Shown here: positions 45,848 through 54,301 of the stretch, piece by piece | Position numbering within the stretch: the stretch's first letter is position 1 | Layout of the letters: each line of letters opens with the position of its first letter | DNA from: Saccharibacillus kuerlensis DSM 22868 | Lineage (GTDB): Bacteria; Bacillota; Bacilli; Paenibacillales; Paenibacillaceae | Direction of reading: 5' to 3' | DNA: 64,000 bases | Assembly: GCF_000378145.1 (NCBI RefSeq) | Contig: NZ_KB899277.1 | Location: forward strand, 62,001 to 126,000 | The notes under the pieces: generated by a model | Database searches by the model: none | What the model was told of the DNA's origin: nothing | Seen by the model: only the letters and a program-made list of their open reading frames with translations | Position numbers and translations under genes: made by a program

Positions 45848-46669
45848 TTAAGCATTTGAATCTTCTTCATGACGGGCAAGTCTTAACAGTTCTCTTTTGA
45901 TCTCTGCCAATTGTGTATCAATTCTGGCATCGACGCTTCCAAAGTTTGATCGAATTACGCATCCACGGTCTTGAACAGTAGCATCAGGGAGAATTTGCAA
46001 TTCCGCCTGGGAATCAATCGACATAGCAAGCTCTTCACGCGCAGAATTGATTAAGGAGAATTGTGAAGGAGCGACGCACAGTGCAATCGTTCCTTGTTCC
46101 CTTTTTCGCAGCAAAGTTTTACGAATCAGACTCAACGTCAACTCTTCGTCATCACCCAATTTACGGTCGATTACTTTCTCTGCAATTGCCGAGCTGAGCT
46201 CAACCAGGAAAGGTTCGGCTTCTTGAATAATTTCTTCTTTTGTCCGAACCGCTTCCTGAATGAGAGCCTGTGATTCTTCGGCTGCCTGCTGCATTCGAAT
46301 CAAGATTTCTGCTTCCGCTTGAATCTTGCCTTCCTCATATCCTTCGCGGAACCCTTGAGATTTGATTGCCTCTACCAGATGTTCGTCCTGTTCGCGTCTT
46401 TCCTGCCACCAGATTTCGATCTGCTGCTGCGCTTCGACCAACATTCTCTCCGATTGTTCGGCGGCTTCCCGGATTTGAAGCTCGGCGAATTCTTGCGCAT
46501 CGCGAATCATTTCATCCTTAAGCATTACCGTTTGCTGATCTGCAACCGGTAGTCCGGGTTCGCGATCTTCGTCGGAATGTTCCTGTTTCGCAGCATAATG
46601 CCGATGCAGATCGAGCTTCACAAACTCTTCCTTGGGTACATATTGCGAAGACTTAATGAGGTTAGACAA
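45848..46669 (-). CDS. fliH: FliH, flagellar export ATPase regulator
   Basis: A 273-residue stalk protein that binds FliI. A charged N-terminal half leads into a long coiled coil (VMLKDEMIRDAQEFAELQIREAAEQSERMLVEAQQQIE), then the FliH/YscL C-terminal domain (SSAIAEKVIDRKL and GCVIRSNFGSVDARIDTQLAEIKREL). The start is probably TTG 46669 (MSNLIKSSQYVPKEEF), preceded at 11 nt by GGAGG within fliG. An ATG 9 bases upstream sits too close to that site. It overlaps fliG by 8 bp. Confidence 0.92.
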   Translation of the reverse strand: MSNLIKSSQYVPKEEFVKLDLHRHYAAKQEHSDEDREPGLPVADQQTVMLKDEMIRDAQEFAELQIREAAEQSERMLVEAQQQIEIWWQERREQDEHLVEAIKSQGFREGYEEGKIQAEAEILIRMQQAAEESQALIQEAVRTKEEIIQEAEPFLVELSSAIAEKVIDRKLGDDEELTLSLIRKTLLRKREQGTIALCVAPSQFSLINSAREELAMSIDSQAELQILPDATVQDRGCVIRSNFGSVDARIDTQLAEIKRELLRLARHEEDSNA

Positions 46670-47678
46670 TGATATCATCTCCTCCGCCGCGTGCGATAAT
46701 AATCTCACCCGACTCTTCCAACTTACGGATGATCGTTACAATACGAGTTTGAGCTTCTTCAACGTCACGCAGCCGTACTGGCCCCATGAATTCCATTTCC
46801 TCGCGGAAAGTCTCAGCCATACGCTTGGACATATTTTTGAAGACAACTTCGCGTACTTCCTCACTGGCAACTTTAAGTGCAAGCTGCAGGTCGGCATTTT
46901 CCAGATCGCGGATAATCCGCTGAATGGAACGATCGTCAATATTGACAATATCTTCGAATACGAACATTCTCTTTTTGATTTCTTCTGCCAATTCCGGATC
47001 TTGAATCTCCAGAGAATCCAGTATGGTACGTTCCGTTCCCCGGTCGACGCCGTTGAGAATAGATACAATAGATTCGACTCCGCCTGCCGTCGCAAAATCT
47101 TGAGTAACGGTAGAGGAAAGTTTTTGCTCCAGCACACGTTCAACTTGAGCGATAACTTCCGGAGAAGTGCTATCCATCATCGCAATCCGTCTTGCCACTT
47201 CAGCTTGTTTTTCCTGAGGAAGCGAGGACAGAATGACCGACGCCTGATCAAATTTTAGGTAGGAAAGAACAAGTGCAATCGTCTGTGGATTTTCGTTCTG
47301 GATAAAATTCAAAATTTGACTTGGATCCGCTTTGCGTGCAAAGTCAAACGGACGAACTTGAAGTGTAGCTGTCAGACGATTAATGACTTCAAGTGCCTTC
47401 TGCTCTCCAAGTGCTTTTTGCAGAATATCCTTCGCATAATTGATACCGCCTTGCGAAATATACTCCTGTGCCAAGCAAATCTGATGGAATTCGGCAAGAA
47501 CCGTATCTTTCTCGGTACTGTCGACCTTGCGTACATTGGCGATCTCAAGCGTCAACTGCTCGATTTCTTCGTCACGTAAATGTTTGAATATTTGAGCCGA
47601 AACTTCAGGCCCAAGCGAAATCAACAGAATGGCCGCTTTCTGCCGTCCGCTTAAAGTTTGCGCGCTTGCTTTAGCCAC
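46662..47678 (-). CDS. fliG: FliG, flagellar motor switch protein
   Basis: A 338-residue C-ring protein. The N domain has LSGRQKAAILLISLGPEVSAQIFKHLRDEEIEQLTLEIA (about 8-46). The middle domain includes ENPQTIALVLSYLKFDQASVILSSLP, and the C-terminal torque domain includes MFVFEDIVNIDDRSIQRIIRD and GPVRLRDVEEAQTRIV. It transmits rotation from the stators and links to FliF. It follows fliF by 12 nt. Confidence 0.98.
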   Translation of the reverse strand: MAKASAQTLSGRQKAAILLISLGPEVSAQIFKHLRDEEIEQLTLEIANVRKVDSTEKDTVLAEFHQICLAQEYISQGGINYAKDILQKALGEQKALEVINRLTATLQVRPFDFARKADPSQILNFIQNENPQTIALVLSYLKFDQASVILSSLPQEKQAEVARRIAMMDSTSPEVIAQVERVLEQKLSSTVTQDFATAGGVESIVSILNGVDRGTERTILDSLEIQDPELAEEIKKRMFVFEDIVNIDDRSIQRIIRDLENADLQLALKVASEEVREVVFKNMSKRMAETFREEMEFMGPVRLRDVEEAQTRIVTIIRKLEESGEIIIARGGGDDIIV

Positions 47679-47690
47679 ACTTTTTCACTC

Positions 47691-49280
47691 CTATTCGTCG
47701 GCTAACCAGGTGCGCAGCAGATTGACGAACTCATCCGGTTTCTTTTTGGCGAGTGATTCAAGCTGTTTTCGCATCTGACTTTCTCCGCTGACTGTATCCA
47801 GATTGATGGAAGGCATCTCTGCCGGTGTCGGCAGTTCCATTTCTTCGAGCAGTTCTTCTTCGCGATTTTTCCGTCTTCTTCGCACAATCAGGAAAGCTGC
47901 AACACCCAATAGGGCGACAAGTCCTCCAATAATGCTCCACAACAGCGTTCTGGAAATTCCTGTATCGGCTTCTTCCGTTTGTCCTGCAGCCACTGAAGAA
48001 AACACGAGTGCTTTCGCTTCGATATCATCGGTCGTATACTCGACACCGGAATCTGCAAGAGAAGCACCAATAATGTTCGCCAAGATCCCTTCAATATTCT
48101 CTCGAGTACCTTCGTCCAATGTTGTTTGGCCCTCAGGTGGTTCAATTGCCACGTTTATGGTTAAATCTCTAACGATATAAGGGCTTTGAACAATTTGCCT
48201 GGTGATTTGGTCGACTTGATAATTGACAATCCGATTGGAATTCTCCGAAGTAGATTGCCCTGCAGCAGTATCCCCTGGATAAGTAGGCACAGCCTCTGTA
48301 CCCGTTCCAGCTACTCCACTGTTTGAACCTGCAGCGCCCGTATAACTTTCCTGTATATCCTGAACGCTGATTTCGATTCCTCGCATATTTTCTTCATCTA
48401 CCGGCTCATACCGAAGTTCATTCGTATTTACCTGGTCAAAATTCAACTTCGAAGCGACAAGCACATTGACTTTGTCGGGACCGACAATATTTGAGAGAAA
48501 CATCTTTACGCTTTTTTCAATATCACTTTCATATTTACGCTGAATAGCCAGGTTATCTTGAATCGCCCCTGCGGAACCTGCTCCAAAACCGTTACCCGCG
48601 TTCGAGGCGTACAGTTCAGTGTTATCGCTTGTAATTGTAATATTATCGAGCGGAAGATTCGGCACTGAAGTCTTTACGAGATTGAAGTAGCCGTCAATAA
48701 CTTCCTGACTCGGGCGAAAACCCGGTTTGAATGTCATAACGACCGATGCCGAAGCTTGTTCTTGATCCTCTGTACTTGCAAATAGGCTTCTTTCCGGCAG
48801 ATTCACCAAAACTTTTGCGGTCTCAACACCGCTCATCATTCTGAGCAATGATTCGACTTCGCCGCTCAAAGCGCTTTTGTATTTCACATCGAACTCATTT
48901 TCGGTCATGCCAAGAGCTGAGGTTGTCGTGCCAAACATTTTGTTGAATCCAATCGATCCATTTTGAATAATGCCTTGTGATGCGATATCCACCCGCACTT
49001 TTGCAGCGTTAGTACTTGGCACAGACAAACTCTTGCCATCCGGACTCAGTTGATAAGGAATCCCGGCTGAATCCAAGTAAGCCATAGCCGCAGCCGAATC
49101 TTCGCTAGTCATATCTCTAAAGGCCACTTCGTATTGTGTTTTTGAAAACTGCATGGTCAGAATCACGATTGTCAGCAGTGTAATAGCGACAGTCGATACC
49201 AGCAGGGCCTTTTGGGTTTTGCTGAGTCGGTTCCAGTACCCCAAGAGCGAATCCCTCATTCGGGTCAGTCTTTCGTTCAC
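47691..49280 (-). CDS. fliF: FliF, MS-ring protein
   Basis: A 529-residue basal-body ring protein. Transmembrane helices occur at about 25-43 and 443-463. The YscJ-like periplasmic domain includes YQLSPDGKSLSVPSTNAAKVRVDIASQG and LVNLPERSLFASTEDQEQASASVVM. A C-terminal FliG-binding peptide ends the protein (KPDEFVNLLRTWLADE). Serine/glycine-rich spacers occur around 320-350. The ring nucleates assembly. Confidence 0.98.
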   Translation of the reverse strand: MNERLTRMRDSLLGYWNRLSKTQKALLVSTVAITLLTIVILTMQFSKTQYEVAFRDMTSEDSAAAMAYLDSAGIPYQLSPDGKSLSVPSTNAAKVRVDIASQGIIQNGSIGFNKMFGTTTSALGMTENEFDVKYKSALSGEVESLLRMMSGVETAKVLVNLPERSLFASTEDQEQASASVVMTFKPGFRPSQEVIDGYFNLVKTSVPNLPLDNITITSDNTELYASNAGNGFGAGSAGAIQDNLAIQRKYESDIEKSVKMFLSNIVGPDKVNVLVASKLNFDQVNTNELRYEPVDEENMRGIEISVQDIQESYTGAAGSNSGVAGTGTEAVPTYPGDTAAGQSTSENSNRIVNYQVDQITRQIVQSPYIVRDLTINVAIEPPEGQTTLDEGTRENIEGILANIIGASLADSGVEYTTDDIEAKALVFSSVAAGQTEEADTGISRTLLWSIIGGLVALLGVAAFLIVRRRRKNREEELLEEMELPTPAEMPSINLDTVSGESQMRKQLESLAKKKPDEFVNLLRTWLADE

Positions 49281-49324
49281 AATTTCACCCCACTACGCAG
49301 CATTATGCTTAATTTACTTTGAAA

Positions 49325-49636
49325 TTACAGTTGTGTACGCATGACTTCCTGATAAGCTTCGATCACTTTGTTACGCACTTGCGAAGTCATTTGAAGTCCG
49401 AGAAGAGCTTTTTCAGCAGTAATCATAACTTCGTCTACGTTAGCTTGTCCGATCATAAACTGTTTTCCAGTTGTGTCTGCCGTTTTCTCCATATCGGCAA
49501 CTCCCTGCAAAGCATTTTGCAGATATTGACCGAAGTCCTGCATCGTTTCCTGCGGTGTGGAAATCGACTTGTCTTGAAGTCCGGAAATCGTACGGTTGGC
49601 AACTTGTGCCGGGTTGAACATATGATTTTGAATCAT
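49325..49636 (-). CDS. fliE: FliE, hook-basal body adaptor
   Basis: A 103-residue helical protein that links the MS ring to the proximal rod. The conserved C-terminal part GQANVDEVMITAEKALLGLQMTSQVRNKVIEAYQEVMRTQL (about 63-103) is diagnostic. It lies between flgC and fliF in the canonical order flgB-flgC-fliE-fliF. Confidence 0.97.
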   Translation of the reverse strand: MIQNHMFNPAQVANRTISGLQDKSISTPQETMQDFGQYLQNALQGVADMEKTADTTGKQFMIGQANVDEVMITAEKALLGLQMTSQVRNKVIEAYQEVMRTQL

Positions 49637-49720
49637 CGCAATCTCCCTTTCTGATCGGCTCGCTTATACGGCCGTATTTCTTTGAATTTTATCCGAAGCC
49701 GTACCAACTGAATCTAAATC

Positions 49721-50173
49721 TTATTTTCCGATTTGCAGAGCTTTTGAAATCATTGATTTCGTTGCATTCAATGCCGTTACATTCGCTTCGTAAGAACGTG
49801 TTGCCGAAATCATGTCCACCATTTCTTTTGCAATGTCAACGTTCGGCATTTGAACGTATCCGTTTCTGTCTGCATCTGGATGAGTTGGGTTGTAGACCAG
49901 CTTGAACGGTTCGCTGTCTTCATGAATTCCTGTGATCTTCACGCCGCTTGCCGGACTTTTCCCATTCATTGCCGCATTCAACGATTTTGCAAAGGGCGTC
50001 TGATTGTTTTCGGACAGTATTGCAACTTTACGTCTGTAAGGCTGAACCTCTCCGTTTACAACTTGAGCTCTTGTTGTGTCGGCATTAGCAATATTGGACG
50101 ATATAATATCCATTCGGAGACGTTGTGCCGTCAAGGCCGAAGCGTTTACGTCAAATCCGCTGCTGATTCTCAT
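49721..50173 (-). CDS. flgC: FlgC, proximal rod protein
   Basis: A 150-residue rod protein with the N-terminal signature INASALTAQRLRMDIISSNIANADTTR-like sequence (here beginning FDVNASALTAQRLRMDIIS) and the C-terminal VDIAKEMVDMISATRSYEANVTALNATKSMISKALQIGK. It follows flgB by 2 nt. Confidence 0.98.
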   Translation of the reverse strand: MRISSGFDVNASALTAQRLRMDIISSNIANADTTRAQVVNGEVQPYRRKVAILSENNQTPFAKSLNAAMNGKSPASGVKITGIHEDSEPFKLVYNPTHPDADRNGYVQMPNVDIAKEMVDMISATRSYEANVTALNATKSMISKALQIGK

Positions 50174-50175
50174 TA

Positions 50176-50580
50176 TTAACCATTGCCTCCCAGTGCTGTA
50201 CGCATCATTTTGATTTGATGATTGACTTCTTCGATGTAAGTGTTATATCGCAGCTGGTTTTCAGCAAGGCCTGTCATTTCACTATCAATATCTACGTTGT
50301 TCATATTGTTGTTCATTGCCGTGCTGTTATCTGTGTTGATTTTTGCAGTAGGAATAGAAGCGGAACCGATTACGATATGCCGGGGATTTGTCATCCGCCC
50401 TTTAATCGAACTTACACCGTTCATTTCCGACTGAAGCAAGTTCTCAAAGGATACTTCGGAACGTTTGAAATACGGCGTATCCGCGTTCGCAATGTTGTTG
50501 GAAATTACTTGTTGTCTTGTGTTCGAAGCATTGATCGCGCTTCTAAGACGATTAAAGCCAGCATCGTTCAAAATATTCAT
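50176..50580 (-). CDS. flgB: FlgB, proximal rod protein
   Basis: A 134-residue rod protein, first gene of the fla/che operon. The signature is RLRSAINASNTRQQVISNNIANADTPYFKRSEVSFENLL, and it ends NHQIKMMRTALGGNG. The ATG at 50580 has AAAGGAG 8 nt upstream; an alternative start three codons earlier is less well placed. In B. subtilis codY precedes it; here hslU does. Confidence 0.97.
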   Translation of the reverse strand: MNILNDAGFNRLRSAINASNTRQQVISNNIANADTPYFKRSEVSFENLLQSEMNGVSSIKGRMTNPRHIVIGSASIPTAKINTDNSTAMNNNMNNVDIDSEMTGLAENQLRYNTYIEEVNHQIKMMRTALGGNG

Positions 50581-50621
50581 CGATTCCACTCCTTTAGTTA
50601 ATAAGCCTTATAGTTTTATAG

Positions 50622-50650
50622 ATTATACATAAGAAATTTCAATTTCACTA
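50622..50650 (-). promoter_or_regulatory. Possible fla/che operon promoter
   Basis: On the minus strand TATAAT (50622-50627) is preceded by TG and lies 42 bp before the flgB ATG. The hexamer 17 bp upstream is TAGTGA (50645-50650), a poor -35, so an activator or alternative element would be needed. The fla/che operon must start somewhere in this gap; this is the best -10 in it. Confidence 0.38.
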
Positions 50651-50669
50651 TTGTTTTTTTACAGTTTTG

Positions 50670-50688
50670 TCTAAAAATAGATGCATTT
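50670..50688 (-). promoter_or_regulatory. Looser copy of shared fla-operon motif upstream of flgB
   Basis: On the minus strand AAATGCATCTATTTTTAGA resembles the flgE and fliI copies (AAATAGCA...TTTTTAGC) in the same orientation. It lies 90 bp before flgB and about 43 bp upstream of the TATAAT. The similarity is weaker and could be chance in AT-rich sequence. Confidence 0.3.
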
Positions 50689-50782
50689 CTTAACCGCATC
50701 TTCTTCATACATGACTCACGTCGCTGTCCCCTTAATATCTATACTAAGTTTCTTAGAGTTGGGCCTATAAAACAATGAGAAA

Positions 50783-50819
50783 AAAGCCCTATCTTTCTGT
50801 TATAGAAAGACGGGGCTTT
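50783..50819 (-). terminator. Intrinsic terminator after hslU
   Basis: On the minus strand AAAGCCC...TCTTTCT pairs with AGAAAGA...GGGCTTT (14 paired bases interrupted by a 2-base mismatch, ATAAC loop). It is followed by T6 running into TTCTC. It separates hslVU from the fla/che operon. Confidence 0.87.
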
Positions 50820-50880
50820 ATCTTATTTTTTTTCAAACCTTCATTAAGCGACGATTACAGCAAAATTCAATTGATTTGCG

Positions 50881-52293
50881 TCATAAAATATATTGGCTAA
50901 GATCACGATCTTTGGCAATATCGGACAGTTTCTCACGCACATATTCCGGTGTGATCGTCATTTGTTCCAAATTCAGTTCAGGAGCCTCAAAAGACAAGTC
51001 TTCAAGCAGCTTTTCAAGGATGGTATGAAGTCGACGCGCACCGATATTTTCTGTATTTTGATTTACTGAGGCCGCTATGCTTGCAATTTCGTAGATAGCT
51101 TCTTGTGAAAATCCGATTTCAATGTTCTCGGTTTTCAACAAATCGATATACTGTTTGGTCAATGCATTTTGCGGCTCTGTCAAAATAGCAATGAAATCTT
51201 CCAAAGTGAGACTTTCCAGCTCAACCCGAATCGGGAATCTGCCCTGCAGTTCGGGAATAAGATCCGAAGGCTTGGAAACGTGGAAAGCACCGGCTGCAAT
51301 AAACAAAATATAATCCGTCTTTACCGGGCCATATTTTGTAACGATTGTCGATCCTTCGACAATAGGAAGAATATCTCTCTGGACCCCTTCACGAGACACA
51401 TCGGGTCCATGTCCTCTTCCGCTCCCGGCAACCTTATCAATTTCGTCGATGAAAATAATACCGGACTGCTCGGCACGGCGCACCGCTTCCTGATTGACAT
51501 CGTCCATATCGATCAGCTTTGAAGCTTCCTCCTGAATCAAGGCTTTGCGGGCTTCTCTGATCGGCAGTTTACGACGCTTAGTTCGCTTAGGCATAAAGTT
51601 TCCGAGCATTTCCTGAATATTCATACCCATTTGGTCATTGCCTTGTCCAGCGAGCATATCGAACATATTCGGCATCGCGTCTTCGACGTCGATTTCAATA
51701 ACATCCTCTTCCAACTTGCCGGCTAACAGATCGAACCGGACTTTACGACGGCGTTCGCTAAGGCTGCCTTCTTCGTAACTGGTTTTCTCTGGCTCAGGTT
51801 CAGGTGTGCTCTTCCCTTGGCCGCCGAAAAGCATTTCAAACGGATTCCGCTGCGAAGAAGACGATGACTTGGCCGCAGGCACCAAAATTTCGACAATGCG
51901 TTCATTTGCCATTTCTTCCGCACGGTCTTTTACCTTTTCGGTACGCTCCGCTTTAACCATGCGGATAGAAGTTTCTACCAAATCCCGAACCATTGCTTCG
52001 ACATCACGCCCGACATAGCCAACTTCCGTAAACTTTGTCGCTTCCACTTTAATAAACGGTGCCCCGACAAGCTTCGCCAAACGACGTGCAATTTCCGTTT
52101 TACCGACGCCGGTAGGACCAATCATCAAAATATTTTTCGGCACCACTTCGTCCCGGACTTCTTCAGGCAGCAGATTACGACGGTAGCGATTACGCAAAGC
52201 TACTGCTACCGACCTCTTTGCCTTTTTCTGTCCTACGATATACTTGTCCAATTCCGCTACGATTTCACGCGGTGTCAGGGTTTCGTTTTTCAT
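50881..52293 (-). CDS. hslU: HslU (ClpY), ATPase subunit of HslUV protease
   Basis: A 470-residue AAA+ unfoldase. The N-terminus has [34 protein letters not shown], with Walker [23 protein letters not shown] (about 58-79), VGYVGRDVE (pore loop), the I domain (about 105-240), Walker [11 protein letters not shown], and a C-terminus ending in RDLSQYIL, which docks on HslV. The ATG at 52293 was chosen (GGAGG 8 nt upstream). It forms a two-gene unit with hslV. Confidence 0.98.
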   Translation of the reverse strand: MKNETLTPREIVAELDKYIVGQKKAKRSVAVALRNRYRRNLLPEEVRDEVVPKNILMIGPTGVGKTEIARRLAKLVGAPFIKVEATKFTEVGYVGRDVEAMVRDLVETSIRMVKAERTEKVKDRAEEMANERIVEILVPAAKSSSSSQRNPFEMLFGGQGKSTPEPEPEKTSYEEGSLSERRRKVRFDLLAGKLEEDVIEIDVEDAMPNMFDMLAGQGNDQMGMNIQEMLGNFMPKRTKRRKLPIREARKALIQEEASKLIDMDDVNQEAVRRAEQSGIIFIDEIDKVAGSGRGHGPDVSREGVQRDILPIVEGSTIVTKYGPVKTDYILFIAAGAFHVSKPSDLIPELQGRFPIRVELESLTLEDFIAILTEPQNALTKQYIDLLKTENIEIGFSQEAIYEIASIAASVNQNTENIGARRLHTILEKLLEDLSFEAPELNLEQMTITPEYVREKLSDIAKDRDLSQYIL

Positions 52294-52362
52294 GACCGTA
52301 ACCTCCACTTCTATGGTATATGCACAACCGGTTAAACGGCTGAACCTATACCTTAATTGGCG

Positions 52363-52902
52363 TTAAAGTTCTTCGACGATAATGTTGTCGTTCGTATAGA
52401 CGCAAATCTCAGCAGCGATTTGCAGTGACTCCCGTGCAATCTCTTTGGCTTCAAGTTCCGCATGACGCTTAAGAGCACGTGCCGCCGACAAAGCGAAATT
52501 GCCTCCGGAACCGATAGCGATAATATCGTCATCCGGTTCAATAATTTCTCCGTTGCCCGAAATCAACAGCATGCCATCTTTGTCCATCACGATCATCAAT
52601 GCTTCAAGCTTACGCAGCATTTGATCCGTTCGCCATTCTTTTACCAGTTCGACAGCAGCTCTCTGCAGATTGCCCTGATGCTCTTCAAGCTTGGCTTCAA
52701 ACTTTTCGAACAAAGTAATTGCGTCGCCGACAGAGCCTGCAAAACCGGCCAATACCTGACCTCTGTACAATCTGCGGACCTTTTTGGCATGCTGCTTCAT
52801 GATGACGTTCTGACCCATGGTTACTTGTCCGTCACCTGCGATTGCGGCTTTACCGTTTTTACGTACTGCGCAAATAGTCGTTGCATGAAACGAGATGTCC
52901 AT
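52363..52902 (-). CDS. hslV: HslV (ClpQ), peptidase subunit of HslUV
   Basis: A 179-residue proteasome-beta-like peptidase. Cleavage after HA would expose the catalytic Thr (T8 of [17 protein letters not shown]). [23 protein letters not shown] and the [14 protein letters not shown] segment fit the family. B. subtilis ClpQ uses an N-terminal serine, so the threonine form here is the more classical type. It is followed by hslU after about 70 bp and preceded by trmFO. Confidence 0.97.
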   Translation of the reverse strand: MDISFHATTICAVRKNGKAAIAGDGQVTMGQNVIMKQHAKKVRRLYRGQVLAGFAGSVGDAITLFEKFEAKLEEHQGNLQRAAVELVKEWRTDQMLRKLEALMIVMDKDGMLLISGNGEIIEPDDDIIAIGSGGNFALSAARALKRHAELEAKEIARESLQIAAEICVYTNDNIIVEEL

Positions 52903-52929
52903 TGTGATCCTCCTTTTCCTGCGGCGCGA

Positions 52930-54279
52930 TCAGCTGCGTACGGCGTTCAGCGAATGTTCTTCCGTAAACGACGCCAGCTTATCGAGCGCGCGCATTGCCA
53001 GAGCTTCATTTTTTTCTTTTTTATTGCGAATTTTCTGTTCAGGCTTCGGCAGCAAACCGAAATTGGCATTCATCGGCTGGAAATGTTCCGGATCGGCATT
53101 CGTAATGTATCGTGCCATACCGCCGAGAGTCGTTTCCTCCGGGAATACAATCGGTTCGCGTCCCAGTGCCAGATGTGCTGCATTGATACCGGCAATCAGG
53201 CCGGATGCAGCCGATTCGACGTATCCTTCAACACCGGTCATTTGTCCGGCGAAGAAAAGGTTTGGACGATTTTTGCACTGATAGGTCGGCTCAAGCAGCT
53301 TTGGCGAGTTGATGAACGTATTGCGGTGCATGACCCCGTAGCGAATGATATCTACGTTTTCAAGACCCGGAATCATCTGGAATACCCGCTTCTGCTCACC
53401 CCACTTCAAGTGAGTCTGGAAACCGACCAGGTTATACAGCGTACCTGCCGCGTTGTCCTGGCGCAGCTGCACGACGGCATAAGGAATCTTACCCGTACGA
53501 GGGTCCGGTAGACCAACAGGTTTCATCGGACCGAACAGAGCCGTCTGACGACCTCGGCGCATCATCACTTCAATCGGCATACAGCCTTCGAAATAAATTT
53601 CTTTTTCGAATTCTTTAAGCTCGGCGGTTTCCGCTGCAATCAGTGCCTCGTAGAAGCGATTAAATTCTTCTTCGGTCATAGGGCAGTTCAAGTATGCAGC
53701 TTCACCCTTGTCGTAACGGGAAGCCAAATAAACTTTATCCATATCGATAGAATCTTTTTCAATAATCGGTGCAGCCGCATCATAAAAGTAAAAATACTCT
53801 TCACCCATGAAGCCTTTAATCTGCGCCGATAACGATGGAGAAGTTAGCGGGCCAGTCGCAATGACCGTAATCCCATCCTCTGGAATTTCTGTTACTTCCT
53901 CTTCCCGTACATCGACAAGCGGATGCTCTTTCAGCGCCTGTGTGATGCCTCCCGAGAAAAGATCGCGGTCGACAGCGAGTGCGCCGCCAGCAGGTACCGA
54001 ACTGGCATCGGCTTTGCCGATAACCAGAGAATCGAGCCGGCGCATTTCTTCTTTCAATACGCCAACTGCTCCCGTGAAACCATTCGCCCGCAGCGAGTTA
54101 CTGCACACCAATTCCGCAAAATAAGAAGTATGATGGGCCGGCGTTTTGACTTTCGGCCGCATTTCGTAAAGTGTAACCGGTACGCCGCGGCTGGCAATCT
54201 GCCAAGCCGCCTCGCTTCCTGCTAGACCTGCTCCAATTACCGTTACTCTCTGGTTGTTCGATTCTTGATTGATGCTCAC
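52930..54279 (-). CDS. trmFO: TrmFO, folate/FAD-dependent tRNA m5U54 methyltransferase
   Basis: A 449-residue flavoprotein that methylates U54 in the T-loop of tRNA using methylenetetrahydrofolate. The FAD-binding fold is [21 protein letters not shown] at the N-terminus. It then contains [26 protein letters not shown] with a catalytic-type Cys, and [24 protein letters not shown] near the C-terminus. In B. subtilis xerC (codV) lies between this gene and clpQ; here only 27 bp separate trmFO and hslV. Confidence 0.98.
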   Translation of the reverse strand: MSINQESNNQRVTVIGAGLAGSEAAWQIASRGVPVTLYEMRPKVKTPAHHTSYFAELVCSNSLRANGFTGAVGVLKEEMRRLDSLVIGKADASSVPAGGALAVDRDLFSGGITQALKEHPLVDVREEEVTEIPEDGITVIATGPLTSPSLSAQIKGFMGEEYFYFYDAAAPIIEKDSIDMDKVYLASRYDKGEAAYLNCPMTEEEFNRFYEALIAAETAELKEFEKEIYFEGCMPIEVMMRRGRQTALFGPMKPVGLPDPRTGKIPYAVVQLRQDNAAGTLYNLVGFQTHLKWGEQKRVFQMIPGLENVDIIRYGVMHRNTFINSPKLLEPTYQCKNRPNLFFAGQMTGVEGYVESAASGLIAGINAAHLALGREPIVFPEETTLGGMARYITNADPEHFQPMNANFGLLPKPEQKIRNKKEKNEALAMRALDKLASFTEEHSLNAVRS

Positions 54280-54301
54280 TTCATGTTCCCCCTATATTAA
54301 G

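Larger units (their letters stand above)
50581..50880. other. 300-bp region between hslU and flgB
   Basis: From the hslU side: about 100 bp including the hslU terminator (50783-50819), a 5-bp palindrome CTAAG-TTT-CTTAG (50744-50756), a region loosely related to the shared fla motif (50670-50688), and a TATAAT at 50622-50627. No codY or other gene is present. A sigma-D promoter (TAAA-N15-GCCGATAT) was looked for but not found. Confidence 0.55.

Noticed and set aside
50590-50780. Sigma-D promoter upstream of flgB
   Set aside because: No sequence close to TAAA-N15-GCCGATAT was found on the minus strand.
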